Positions 20,597-31,333 of a stretch of 32,157 nucleotides of DNA are shown here, piece by piece (position 1 is the first letter of the stretch; every line of letters starts with the position of its first letter). A program made the position numbers and the translations under genes. The notes under the pieces were generated by a model. The model was not told where the DNA came from. It searched no databases and saw only the letters and a program-made list of their open reading frames with translations. Origin of the DNA: JALZAA01 sp046727755 (GTDB lineage Bacteria > Actinomycetota > Acidimicrobiia > IMCC26256 > JACDBD01); assembly GCA_046727755.1 (NCBI GenBank), contig JBKPDG010000109.1, positions 1 through 32,157 of the forward strand. The letters are read 5' to 3'.

Positions 20597-21903
20597 GGAC
20601 GCGGGGTCTGTGCGTCCAGAGCGTCAACCGCACGGCCGGCATGGGCCAGGGCACGGCGTAGCTCGAAGCATTCGTCGAGGCGACCGGGCGACAGCGTGGC
20701 GCGCACGTCCGGGTCTTCGTCGAGCACGGAACGGAACGGGCGTCGCTCTTCCCACGTGCGGGTCGCGGCGCGCTGCACGATCCGATACGCGTCGTCGCGC
20801 GTACACCCGGCGTCCACCAATGCGAGGAGCACCGGCTGGCTGAACACGAGCCCGTACGACGAGTCGAGATTTTCGAGCATGCGGTCTGGATGCACGCGCA
20901 TCCCGTCGGCGATCCTTCTGAACTGCACCAGCACGTAGTACGCGAGCTGCGCCGAGTCGGAGAGCACGATGCGCTCGACCGAGGAATGCGAGATGTCGCG
21001 CTCGTGCCAGAGCGCGATGTCCTCGAGGCCGGCTTGGAGGTTGGCGCGCAACACGCGCGCCAAGCCGCACAGCTGCTCACACCGCCACGGGTTGCGCTTG
21101 TGCGGCATCGCGCTCGAGCCCTTTTGTGTGCCCTCCCGGAACGGTTCCTCGACCTCGCGGACCTCCGTGCGCTGGAGGTGGCGGATCTCGAGGGCGAAGC
21201 TCTCGACCGACGCGCCCACGGTCGCACACGCATAGAGGAACTCGGCGTGACGGTCACGGGCGACGACCTGGGTCGCAGGCGTCGGCGCCAGCCCCAATCG
21301 CTCGCAGACGAACGCTTCCACCTCGGGGTCGACGTTCGAATACGTCCCGACCACGCCGGAGAGCTTGCCGACCGCGACGGTGTCGCGTGCCCGCCGGAGG
21401 CGGTCGCGGTCGCGGCGGAGCTGGAGCGCCCACAGGGCGAGCTTGGCCCCGAACGTCGTCGGCTCGGCGTGGACGCCGTGCGTGCGCCCGGCCATCGGTG
21501 TGTCACGGAACTCCCGGGCCCGTGCCGCCACGGCCCGCTCGAGATCGTCGACCGCCTCGAGCAGCAGATCGCACGCCCGGACGAGTGTGACCGACAGGGC
21601 GGTGTCGACGACGTCGCTCGACGTCAGACCGTGGTGCACCCACGCGCCGGCGGGAAACCCGACGGATTCCTGGACCACGTCGACGAAAGCAGCGACGTCG
21701 TGGTCGGTGACGCGCTCGCGCTCCTCGACCGCGGCGGGCGTGACCGACGCCCGGCTGCGGATCGCCTCGGCGTCGGCTGGCGGGATCACGCCGAGCTTTG
21801 CCCACGCCTCCACCGCGAGGAGCTCGACGTCGAGCCACGTGGCGAGCCGCGCCTCGTCGGTGAACAGCTCGGCCATCTCGGGCAGGGCGTACCGGGGGAT
21901 CAA
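20593..21903 (-). CDS. purB: Adenylosuccinate lyase
   Basis: The 436-residue enzyme removes fumarate from SAICAR and from adenylosuccinate. It has LIPRYALPEMAELFTDEA, then WVHHGLTSSDVVDTALSV, MAGRTHGVHAEPTTFGAKLALW (catalytic His), and the signature GSSAMPHKRNPWRCE, which includes the flexible catalytic Ser loop. The start is TTG at 21903, chosen because AAGGAG lies 5 nt upstream and TTGA overlaps the purD stop by four bases; ATG codons further up would give extra unconserved residues. Its stop overlaps purC by four bases. Confidence 0.95.
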   Translation of the reverse strand: MIPRYALPEMAELFTDEARLATWLDVELLAVEAWAKLGVIPPADAEAIRSRASVTPAAVEERERVTDHDVAAFVDVVQESVGFPAGAWVHHGLTSSDVVDTALSVTLVRACDLLLEAVDDLERAVAARAREFRDTPMAGRTHGVHAEPTTFGAKLALWALQLRRDRDRLRRARDTVAVGKLSGVVGTYSNVDPEVEAFVCERLGLAPTPATQVVARDRHAEFLYACATVGASVESFALEIRHLQRTEVREVEEPFREGTQKGSSAMPHKRNPWRCEQLCGLARVLRANLQAGLEDIALWHERDISHSSVERIVLSDSAQLAYYVLVQFRRIADGMRVHPDRMLENLDSSYGLVFSQPVLLALVDAGCTRDDAYRIVQRAATRTWEERRPFRSVLDEDPDVRATLSPGRLDECFELRRALAHAGRAVDALDAQTPRP

Positions 21904-23198
21904 GCGGGCTCCTTCCCTCCTGATTCTACGGCCGCAGCCGCGATGTCCCGCCGGTACTGCACGCCGGGCCACGAGATGCGGCCGGCAGCCTCGTACGCGC
22001 GCCCGCGCGCCCCGGCGAGGGTCGGCGCGAGTGCCGTGACGTCGAGCACGCGGCCGCCGGCGGTCATGAGTCGCCCCTCGACCTGCTTCGTACCGGCGTG
22101 GAACACCGTCACCCCGGTCAGCTGCTCGGCGGCGTCGATGCCGTCAATGAAGTCGCCCGTGCGCGGCGACGCCGGGTAGCCCTCCGTCGCCAATACAACC
22201 GTCACGCAGGCGTCCTCCCGGAACTTCGGGTCGAGGTTCGCGCTGCCTGCGGCCGCGTCGTAGCAGAGCCGCCCGACGTCGCTCGCGAGCCGCGGAAGCA
22301 CGGCCTGGGCCTCGGGGTCGCCGAAACGCACGTTGTACTCGAGCACCTTGAGCCCGTCGGGCGTGAGCATGAGCCCTGCGTACAGGACGCCGTGGTAGTT
22401 GATGGCCCGCGCCGCCAGCGCGTGCAACGTCGGCCCGACCGCGCGCTCCATCACCTCGGCGACGACGTCGGAGCCGGCAATCGGAACCGGTGAGTACGCG
22501 CCCATCCCGCCCGTGTTCGGCCCGCGGTCTCCGTCACCGATGCGCTTGAAGTCCTGTGCCGGCGCCAACGGCCACCCGTCCGTGGAGCCATTGCACACGA
22601 CGAGCAACGACAGCTCCGGTCCGGTCAGGCCCTCTTCGATGACGCACGTCCGGCCCGCCTCGCCGAACGCGTGGCCCGAGAGGTAGGAGCGCACGGCGTC
22701 GCGCGCATCGTCGATCGACTCCGTGACGATCACGCCTTTCCCGGCGGCGAGCCCGTCGGTCTTCACGACGTAGAGGCCCGGCAGGCGCTCCAGGAAGGTG
22801 AGCGCGTCGTCCTCCTGGTCAGCCGTAAAGGAGGCGTGGCGCGCCGTCGGCACACCAGCCTCCGCCAGCACCGCTTTCATCCAGGCCTTGGAGCCCTCCA
22901 GGCGAGCGCCGTCGGCGCCGGGGCCGAAGACGAGCGTCCCGTGGGCCCGCAGCGCGTCGGCGACGCCGTGCACGAGCGGCTCCTCGGGGCTGACGACGAC
23001 GAGGTCGGGCGCCGCCTCGCCGGCGAGGCGAGCCACGGCGGCGGGATCGTTGGCGTCGACAGGGATGCACCGCTTGCCCATCGCCGCGATCCCGGGATTG
23101 CCGGGTGCCGCGACCACGTCGTCCACCGAGTCCGAGTTGTCGAGCGCCCACGCCAGCGCGTGGGCGCGCCCGTCGCCGCCGAGGACCAGGACGCGCAC
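21900..23198 (-). CDS. purD: Phosphoribosylamine-glycine ligase
   Basis: The 432-residue GAR synthetase adds glycine to phosphoribosylamine. It begins VLVLGGDGRAHALAWAL (most homologues read GGREHA; here GGDGRAHA), then AAPGNPGIAAMG, DLVVVSPEEPLVHGVADAL, and the ATP-grasp core YVVKTDGLAAGKGVIVTE and NTGGMGAYSPVP, with LEYNVRFGDPEAQAVLPRL near residue 288. GTG 23198 abuts the purA stop directly with no gap. Stop overlaps purB by four bases. In the pathway it acts just after PurF. Confidence 0.95.
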   Translation of the reverse strand: MRVLVLGGDGRAHALAWALDNSDSVDDVVAAPGNPGIAAMGKRCIPVDANDPAAVARLAGEAAPDLVVVSPEEPLVHGVADALRAHGTLVFGPGADGARLEGSKAWMKAVLAEAGVPTARHASFTADQEDDALTFLERLPGLYVVKTDGLAAGKGVIVTESIDDARDAVRSYLSGHAFGEAGRTCVIEEGLTGPELSLLVVCNGSTDGWPLAPAQDFKRIGDGDRGPNTGGMGAYSPVPIAGSDVVAEVMERAVGPTLHALAARAINYHGVLYAGLMLTPDGLKVLEYNVRFGDPEAQAVLPRLASDVGRLCYDAAAGSANLDPKFREDACVTVVLATEGYPASPRTGDFIDGIDAAEQLTGVTVFHAGTKQVEGRLMTAGGRVLDVTALAPTLAGARGRAYEAAGRISWPGVQYRRDIAAAAVESGGKEPA

Positions 23199-24491
23199 TC
23201 AGGCTGCCCGCGGCAGCACGACGGTCTGCTCGCGTCCGGGGCCGACCGACACAAAGCTCACCGGGACGCCGGCGAGCTCCTCGACGAAGCGAACGTAGTC
23301 ACGCGCCGCGCCGGGCAGGTCTTCGATGCGGGCGGCGCCGTCGATCTCCGACCCCCATCCCGGCACCGTCTCGTACACGGGGCGCACCTTGTGCAGGACC
23401 GACTGGTGGTACGGCACGTGCTCGTACCGGGTGCCGTCGTCGCCCTCGTAGGCGACGCACACCTTGACCTCCGGGAACGGGGAGAGCACGTCGAGCTTCG
23501 TGATCGCGATCTCGGTGCACGTGTTGAGGCGAACAGCGTGGCGGAGCATGACTGCGTCGAGCCAGCCCGGACGGCGGCGGCGGCCGGTGTTGGTGCCGTA
23601 CTCGCCACCGCGCTCGACGAGGAGGTCGCCGTCGGCGTCGCCTTCGTGCAGCTCGGTCGGGAGCGGTCCGCTGCCGACGCGCGTGACGTATCCCTTGGTG
23701 ACGCCGACGATGCGGTCGATCGCCCGTGGGCCGACGCCGGCGCCGGTGCACACGCCACCAGCCACCGGGTTGCTGGAGGTGACGAACGGATACGTGCCAT
23801 GGTCGAGGTCGAGGTACGTGGCCTGCGCGCCCTCGAACAAGACGCGCTGCCCGACGTCCAGGGCGTCGTGGACGAGATGGACGGTATCGGCGATGAGCGG
23901 CTCGAGGCGCGGGACCAGCCCGAGGTACCGCTCGCAGATCTCGTCGGCGTCGAGCGGCAGCCGGTTGTACACCTTGGCAAGGACGCCGTTCTTCTCCCGC
24001 AGGACGAGATCGAGCTTCTGGCGGAAGATCTTGGCGTCGAGCAGGTCCTGCACCCGCAGCCCCACCCGGAGCGCCTTGTCTGCGTACGCGGGGCCGATCC
24101 CGCGCTTGGTAGTTCCCAGCTTGTTCTTGCCCAGGTAGCGCTCGGTCACGCGGTCGAGCTCCTGGTGGTACGGCATGATCAGGTGCGCGTTGCCGGAGAC
24201 CCGCAGCCGCCGGGTGTCGAGGCCCTTGCGCTCGAGCATGTCCAGCTCGTCGACGAGCACGGCCGGGTCGATGACGACCCCGTTGCCGATGACGGGCGTG
24301 ACGTAGTCGTACAGCACACCGCTGGGAACGAGCTGGAGCGCGAAGACGTCGCCGTCCACGACGATGGTGTGCCCGGCGTTGTGTCCGCCCTGGTAGCGGA
24401 CAACCAACTCGCTCTCTTTGGCGAGGTAGTCGGTGAAGCGGCCCTTGCCCTCGTCGCCCCACTGGGTACCGACGATCACCGTGCCGGGCAC
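23199..24491 (-). CDS. purA: Adenylosuccinate synthetase
   Basis: The 430-residue GTP-dependent enzyme joins IMP and aspartate, the first AMP-specific step. It has the N-terminal IVGTQWGDEGKGRFTDYLA P-loop-like signature (residues 5-23), RYQGGHNAGHTIVVDG, LGTTKRGIGPAYADKALR, the FEGAQATYLDLDHGTYPFVTSSNP segment, and a C-terminal TELHEGDADG/GRRRRPGWLDAVMLRHA region. The start is GTG at 24491 (PGTVIVGTQW). A longer frame extending to 25670 is antisense of the membrane-protein gene. purD follows without a gap. Confidence 0.96.
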   Translation of the reverse strand: MPGTVIVGTQWGDEGKGRFTDYLAKESELVVRYQGGHNAGHTIVVDGDVFALQLVPSGVLYDYVTPVIGNGVVIDPAVLVDELDMLERKGLDTRRLRVSGNAHLIMPYHQELDRVTERYLGKNKLGTTKRGIGPAYADKALRVGLRVQDLLDAKIFRQKLDLVLREKNGVLAKVYNRLPLDADEICERYLGLVPRLEPLIADTVHLVHDALDVGQRVLFEGAQATYLDLDHGTYPFVTSSNPVAGGVCTGAGVGPRAIDRIVGVTKGYVTRVGSGPLPTELHEGDADGDLLVERGGEYGTNTGRRRRPGWLDAVMLRHAVRLNTCTEIAITKLDVLSPFPEVKVCVAYEGDDGTRYEHVPYHQSVLHKVRPVYETVPGWGSEIDGAARIEDLPGAARDYVRFVEELAGVPVSFVSVGPGREQTVVLPRAA

Positions 24492-24538
24492 GCGTGCCTC
24501 ACAACGGTCGCGACTGCGATCACGTTGACGAGATCGTA

Positions 24539-25702
24539 CTACCCCGCCGCCGTCGCGGCGCTGGGCTTCCGCGCTTCGAGATAGACCGCCCGGACGGCGA
24601 GCGATCGCCGCATCTCGTCGAGGATCTCTCCGATGAACTCGCGGCGATACGTCTCGTCGGTCTGGGCGGTGACCGCGAAGTACAGGCCCGAGAACACGGT
24701 GAGGAATCCGGTCACCCGGAGCAGCTCCTCGGTGATGACGAGGTGCCGCCCCCACAGGTCGAGGCTCGCGAGGACGTGCGGCTGCGAGTCGATGAACCCC
24801 CGAGCGACCGGCTCGGTGACGACCAGCGCGCCGAACGCGAGGAGGAAGACGAAGACCAGCACGCAGACGAGCAAGACCTGAAGGAACTGGCTGAACAAGA
24901 AGACGAGCGCTACGTTGCCCCACTGCCGTTTCGTGAGCGGCGGGGCGGCGGCGTGCCGTTCGGGCACCTCCCGGACCAGCGCCTGCGCCGGCGTGCTCTC
25001 GACTCGGCCGACCACGACGTCCCACGACTCGAAGTCGGACAGCTCGCCGATCTGTCGCGGCAGCCTGATCACCGAGAAGCCCACACCGATGGCGACGAAC
25101 ACGCCGAGCACGATCCCGTAGTACGGCCCGTGCAGGTCGGCGGTGATCTGCCACGCCTCGTTCTGCAGGAAGATGAACGTGATGAACAAGATCAGGAGCG
25201 GCAGCGCTCGCACCAGCAGGCTCATCACCTGCTCGAGCTCCCGGATCGTGCGGCTGCCCGCCCACCGCGTCAGGGGAACGACCCCGTAGCTCGTCCCGAG
25301 GAAGATCACGGCGAGCAGCAGCACGTTGCCGAGCGCCGTGGCGAGAGCGGACCGCCACTGACCGCCGAAGATGAGCGGGATCGCCGGTGGCGCGAGCACG
25401 AACACGGCAATCTCGAAGACGCCGACGTCGACGGGGCGGGCGAGGAGCGGCCTCCCGCGGATGCGGTTCGCCAGCATCCACGCGCCCAACAGGATGCCGA
25501 ACCCGACTGCGACGGCGACGATGTCGAGCCAGATCGGGAACTCGCGCTTGGGCGCGTTGGCGACCTCGAAGAGGAAGATCAGCGTGAGGAGCGGCACGGC
25601 TCGAGTCAGGACGTCGCGCGTCGGGCTGTAGTCGGCGATGAAGTGCGGCAGCCCGCGCTTCAAGAACCACCGTTCGGTCTCGGTAATGGGAGCGTCCGCC
25701 AA
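24539..25702 (-). CDS. Polytopic membrane protein, actinobacterial type
   Basis: The 387-residue protein has a short polar N-terminus with TERWFLKRGLPHFIADYSP, then about seven to eight hydrophobic stretches: roughly residues 32-48, 58-80, 94-112, 120-142, 165-180, 198-216, 274-300 and 330-350. A cytoplasmic-looking polar stretch near residues 220-262 (LPRQIGELSDFESWDVVVGR) separates the last two. The end is basic and Ala-rich. I recall similar proteins in actinobacteria without known function; no transport family motif is visible. It is 47 bp upstream of purA in the same direction and could lead that operon. No strong ribosome site is seen at 25702. Confidence 0.8.
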   Translation of the reverse strand: MADAPITETERWFLKRGLPHFIADYSPTRDVLTRAVPLLTLIFLFEVANAPKREFPIWLDIVAVAVGFGILLGAWMLANRIRGRPLLARPVDVGVFEIAVFVLAPPAIPLIFGGQWRSALATALGNVLLLAVIFLGTSYGVVPLTRWAGSRTIRELEQVMSLLVRALPLLILFITFIFLQNEAWQITADLHGPYYGIVLGVFVAIGVGFSVIRLPRQIGELSDFESWDVVVGRVESTPAQALVREVPERHAAAPPLTKRQWGNVALVFLFSQFLQVLLVCVLVFVFLLAFGALVVTEPVARGFIDSQPHVLASLDLWGRHLVITEELLRVTGFLTVFSGLYFAVTAQTDETYRREFIGEILDEMRRSLAVRAVYLEARKPSAATAAG

Positions 25703-25713
25703 GCCCGACCTGT

Positions 25714-25890
25714 CTAGTCGCGCTCCTCGTCCTCGTCGGGGACCGCTTGGGCCTGCTCGACGGCGTCGGCCTCGGGCGCCTCGGGATCGTCGCTCACCCG
25801 ATCGAGCTCGACCTCGTCGTCGTCGGCCTCGGGGAATGCGTCCTGGTCCTGCTCGTATGCGTCGGCCTCGGGCACCTCGTCGCGCTCCAT
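25714..25890 (-). CDS. Tiny highly acidic protein with PEADAxEQ repeat
   Basis: The 58-residue product is about 45% Asp plus Glu with no hydrophobic segment and should be disordered. It contains two related blocks, PEADAYEQDQDAFPEADDDE and PEADAVEQAQAVPDEDEE, around a VELDRVSDD middle. It is 11 bp upstream of the membrane-protein gene on the same strand. ATG 25890 is preferred over the frame start at 25995, which overlaps the divergent lipoprotein start. No strong ribosome site is visible. I recall similar short acidic proteins in actinobacteria but no function is established. Confidence 0.6.
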   Translation of the reverse strand: MERDEVPEADAYEQDQDAFPEADDDEVELDRVSDDPEAPEADAVEQAQAVPDEDEERD

Positions 25891-25964
25891 AAGCGTCGTC
25901 CTACCCGGTTTCGGGCCCGGCCACAACGCCGGAACCCGGCGGGCGGCTGCGGTGTAGAGGAGAC

Positions 25965-26562
25965 ATGAGGAGAGCGGCCCGATTCGCGCTCGCAACGGTG
26001 CTGCTCGCGGTGGCCGTCGCCGGGTGCAGCGACAACGGCAACGACAAGGCCGCCGAGCCCGAGACCGTCACCGACAGCTTCGTCGGCACGGTGGCCGGTT
26101 CGGACGCGTACGTGGCCATCGTGGTCGGCCCGACGGGCGACTCGCTCGCGTACGTGACCGACGGTGCGTCCAGCGTCGACTGGGTGGACGGGACGCGCCG
26201 GAGCGATTCCGCGCTCCTCAGCAACGAGGGCGGTGCAACCCTCGACGCGAAGTTCGGGCGCGGCATCGTGACGGGGTCGTTCACGCGTCCCGGATACGAG
26301 CCGCTGAGCGTCACGGCTCGAAGGCACGACGCTCCCGCCGGCCTGTACCGGGCAACCGACGACTTCGCCGACGGCCGGTACGTCGGCGGATGGGTCGTTC
26401 TCCCCGACGGGACCGAGCGGGGCGCGGTCAGGCGTTACGAGACGCCGCTCGCGCCGGGCGAGGTCGATGCGACCATCTTCAGGCCCGGCGACACATCGTT
26501 CACGGTGCCAGGTGGCGTCCTCCGGCCGGAGCTCGTCCGGCCGTCGGGCAACCTGTCGCTCC

Positions 26563-26570
<8 letters not shown>
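25965..26570 (+). CDS. Predicted lipoprotein of unknown function
   Basis: The 201-residue product has a lipoprotein signal peptide: RR near the start, a hydrophobic core LATVLLAVAV and the lipobox VAGC with Cys at residue 21, so it should be anchored to the outer face of the membrane. After a polar SDNGNDKAAEPE linker it reads as a beta-rich domain with DAYVAIVVGPTGDSLAYVTDGA, SALLSNEGGATLDAKFG and YVGGWVVLPDGTERG. The family is not recognised. ATG 25965 follows GAGGAG (spacing short, 2 nt). Its stop overlaps the convergent clpB stop region by 8 bp. Confidence 0.75.
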
Positions 26571-29139
<2,569 letters not shown>

Positions 29140-29171
29140 AGGTACTACCTCGGGGTGGTCAAGCTTCTGGC

Positions 29172-29198
29172 AAAGTTGACAACATCGCTATCAACTTT
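29172..29198 (-). promoter_or_regulatory. HAIR-like HspR operator upstream of clpB
   Basis: AAAGTTGA (29172-29179) and TCAACTTT (29191-29198) form a perfect 8-bp inverted repeat with an 11-nt spacer, 33-59 nt before the clpB start. The core TTGA-N11-TCAA has exactly the spacing of the known HAIR element (CTTGAGT-N7-ACTCAAG) bound by HspR, though the outer bases differ. Repression of clpB by HspR is inferred. Confidence 0.65.
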
Positions 29199-29209
29199 AT
29201 TCCGCGCCG

Positions 29210-29605
29210 TCAGCTGCGCCGGACCCGGACGACGGCCTTGCTCACCGGGACGAGATCGCGGCGGTATTCGCGGTGCACCCGCTCCTCGGCTTCGGCGACA
29301 TCCCGCCGCGCCTTGCGCACCTGGGCCCGGAGTCGCTCGATCTCGTCCTCGGCCACCACGAGGGCGGCTTCGAGCTCGAGGATGCGCTTCACGCCGGCCA
29401 GGCCGACGCCTTCGTTGGTGAGCTCCTGGATGTGCTGGAGCAGCTCGATGTCGCGATCGGAGTAGCGGCGGCTGCGGCCTTCGGTGCGCTGGGGCTCGAT
29501 GAGGCCCTTGCGCTCGTAGATCCGCAGCGTCTGCGGATGGACGCCGGCCAGCTCGGCCGCGACCGAGATGATGTAGAGCGCCCGTTCGTTGTCGTCCATC
29601 GCCAT
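29210..29605 (-). CDS. hspR: Heat-shock repressor HspR (MerR family)
   Basis: The 131-residue protein has the MerR winged helix IISVAAELAGVHPQTLRIYERKGLIEPQR (about residues 12-42), SRRYSDRDIELLQHIQELT and a coiled-coil tail with VVAEDEIERLRAQVRKARRDVAEAEERV. This is the HspR layout, and its place after dnaJ is classic in actinobacteria, where it represses the dnaK operon and clpB through HAIR sites, aided by DnaK. The start is taken as ATG 29605, whose first base overlaps the dnaJ stop (TGATG), with AGGAG just upstream; a GTG at 29608 and an ATG at 29599 are alternatives. Confidence 0.93.
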   Translation of the reverse strand: MAMDDNERALYIISVAAELAGVHPQTLRIYERKGLIEPQRTEGRSRRYSDRDIELLQHIQELTNEGVGLAGVKRILELEAALVVAEDEIERLRAQVRKARRDVAEAEERVHREYRRDLVPVSKAVVRVRRS

Positions 29606-30783
29606 CACACTCCTAGGTGCTCACGCGGGTTCTCCGTGAGCGCCTCGCCCAGGTCCTCGATCGCCTTCTTCGCCGCGCCGTCCACCTTCTTGGGCACGAC
29701 GACGTCGAACGTCACCAGCAGATCACCTGGCTTGCCCTTTCCGATGTCAATGCCGCGCCCGCGCACCTTCACGGTTTTGCCGCTCTGCGTCCCGGCCGGC
29801 ACCTTCACGGTGACGGGCTTGTCGAGCGTCGGCACCTTCACGTGCGTGCCCAGCGCGGCCTCGCTGAACGTGATCGGGACGCGCACGGTGAGGTCCTTGC
29901 CCTTGCGCCCGAAGATCGGGTGCTGCGCCACGTGCACGACCACGAACAGATCGCCCGGTGGCCCGCCGTTGGCGCCCGCCGCGCCCCGGCTCGGCACTCG
30001 AATGCGCTGGCCGTCGTCGACGCCGGGCGGGATCCGCACCTTGACGTCACGCCGACGGCGCTCGACGCCCCGGCCGCCGCACTGGTGGCACGGGGTCTTG
30101 GTGATCGTGCCCCGTCCGGAGCACGTCGGGCAGACCTGCGAGAAGGAGAAGGGCCCCTGGTCGACGAGGATCTCGCCGCTGCCGCCGCACTGCGGGCAGA
30201 CGTCGGGTGTGGTGCCGGGCTCGGCGCCCGAGCCGTGGCACACCGAGCACACCGCGTCGGCGGTGAAGCTCACGCTCGTCGTGACGCCACGCACCGCTTC
30301 CAGGAAGTCGAGGTGGAGCTCGGTCTCGAGGTCGGCCCCGCGCTGCGGGCTGGCCTGACGCGCGCCCCGCCCGCGCCGGCCCCGGCCGCCTCCGCCGCGT
30401 CCGAAGAGCCCGCCGAGCAGATCGCTGAAGCCGGTGCCCTCGTCGAACTGGAACGTGCGGAATCCTTCGGGGCCCCCCGGCCCGAAACCGCCGCCCGGGC
30501 CGAACCCGCCGGGACCGCTGCCCCCGAACGGGCCGACGCCCGAGGCCACCATCTGGCGGACCTCGTCGTACTCCTTGCGCTTGTCGGCGTCGCCGAGCAC
30601 GTCGTAGGCGGCGGCGACGCTCTTGAACTTCTCCTCCGCCTCCTTGTTCCCCGGGTTCGCGTCGGGGTGGTACTCCTTGGCGAGCTTGCGATAGGCGCGC
30701 GAGATGTCCTTCTCGGACGCCGACGGCGGCACCCCGAGCACCTCGTAGTAATCGGTTTCGAACCACTCACGCTGCGGCGCCAT
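29605..30783 (-). CDS. dnaJ: DnaJ (Hsp40) co-chaperone, type I
   Basis: The 392-residue protein activates the DnaK ATPase and delivers substrates. The J domain covers residues 10-75 with the HPD motif at 39-41. A Gly/Phe-rich linker (GFGPGGGFGPGG, about residues 83-140) follows. The zinc domain has four CxxCxGxG-type repeats (CSVCHGSGA, CPQCGGSG, CPTCSGRG, CHQCGGRG), then the two beta substrate-binding domains with RIPPGVDDGQRIRVP and GDLLVTFDV. ATG 30783 lies 8 bp after the grpE stop. The stop overlaps the hspR start by one base. Confidence 0.97.
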   Translation of the reverse strand: MAPQREWFETDYYEVLGVPPSASEKDISRAYRKLAKEYHPDANPGNKEAEEKFKSVAAAYDVLGDADKRKEYDEVRQMVASGVGPFGGSGPGGFGPGGGFGPGGPEGFRTFQFDEGTGFSDLLGGLFGRGGGGRGRRGRGARQASPQRGADLETELHLDFLEAVRGVTTSVSFTADAVCSVCHGSGAEPGTTPDVCPQCGGSGEILVDQGPFSFSQVCPTCSGRGTITKTPCHQCGGRGVERRRRDVKVRIPPGVDDGQRIRVPSRGAAGANGGPPGDLFVVVHVAQHPIFGRKGKDLTVRVPITFSEAALGTHVKVPTLDKPVTVKVPAGTQSGKTVKVRGRGIDIGKGKPGDLLVTFDVVVPKKVDGAAKKAIEDLGEALTENPREHLGV

Positions 30784-30790
30784 GGCCCCG

Positions 30791-31333
30791 TTACCTCGTG
30801 ACCTTCACCATCGCCGGGCGCAGCACCCGGCCCTTCAGCGTGTAGCCGGTGCGCAGGACGTCGGTGACCATGGGCTCGCCGTCGCCATCCTCCTGCATCA
30901 CCGCCTCGTGGACGTTCGGGTCGAACGGCTTGCCCTCCGCTTCGATGCGCGACAAGCCCGCCTTCTCGAGGACGCCGAGCAGTTCGGCGTACACGAGCTC
31001 GACTCCCTTGCGCACGCTCTCGATGTCGTCGCTTTCGGCGGCGTCGAGGTTCTTCAACGCGAGCTCGAACGAGTCGAGCACGGGCAGGAGTTGCTCGACG
31101 AGGCCCGACGTGGCGCGATCGACGAGCGCGGTCTGCTCTTTGATCACGCGCTTGCGATAGTTCTCGAACTCGGCCTGGACGCGCCGGAGCGTGTCGAGAT
31201 ACTCGTCGCGCTCTGACTCGAGCTGGCTCAGCTTCGCCAGATCGGCTTCGAGCTCCGAAGCCGCGGCCTCCTCTTCGGAGACTGCGGCCTCATGCTCGTC
31301 GCCGGGCGTGAACGGCTGGTCGGGCACGGTCAC
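30791..31333 (-). CDS. grpE: GrpE nucleotide exchange factor
   Basis: The 180-residue protein resets DnaK by releasing ADP. It has an acidic disordered N-terminus, a long dimer-forming helix (KLSQLESERDEYLDTLRRVQ, then AEFENYRKRVIKEQ), the FELALKNLD helix region and the C-terminal beta wing FDPNVHEAVMQEDGDGEPMVT and YTLKGRVLRPAMVKV, which contacts DnaK. The start is GTG at 31333, overlapping the dnaK stop (GTGA), so DnaK and GrpE are coupled. Confidence 0.96.
   Translation of the reverse strand: MTVPDQPFTPGDEHEAAVSEEEAAASELEADLAKLSQLESERDEYLDTLRRVQAEFENYRKRVIKEQTALVDRATSGLVEQLLPVLDSFELALKNLDAAESDDIESVRKGVELVYAELLGVLEKAGLSRIEAEGKPFDPNVHEAVMQEDGDGEPMVTDVLRTGYTLKGRVLRPAMVKVTR

Noticed and set aside
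22671..24584. Plus-strand ORF of 637 codons opposite purD/purA
   Set aside because: Antisense shadow of two clear enzyme genes; no start site support or motif.
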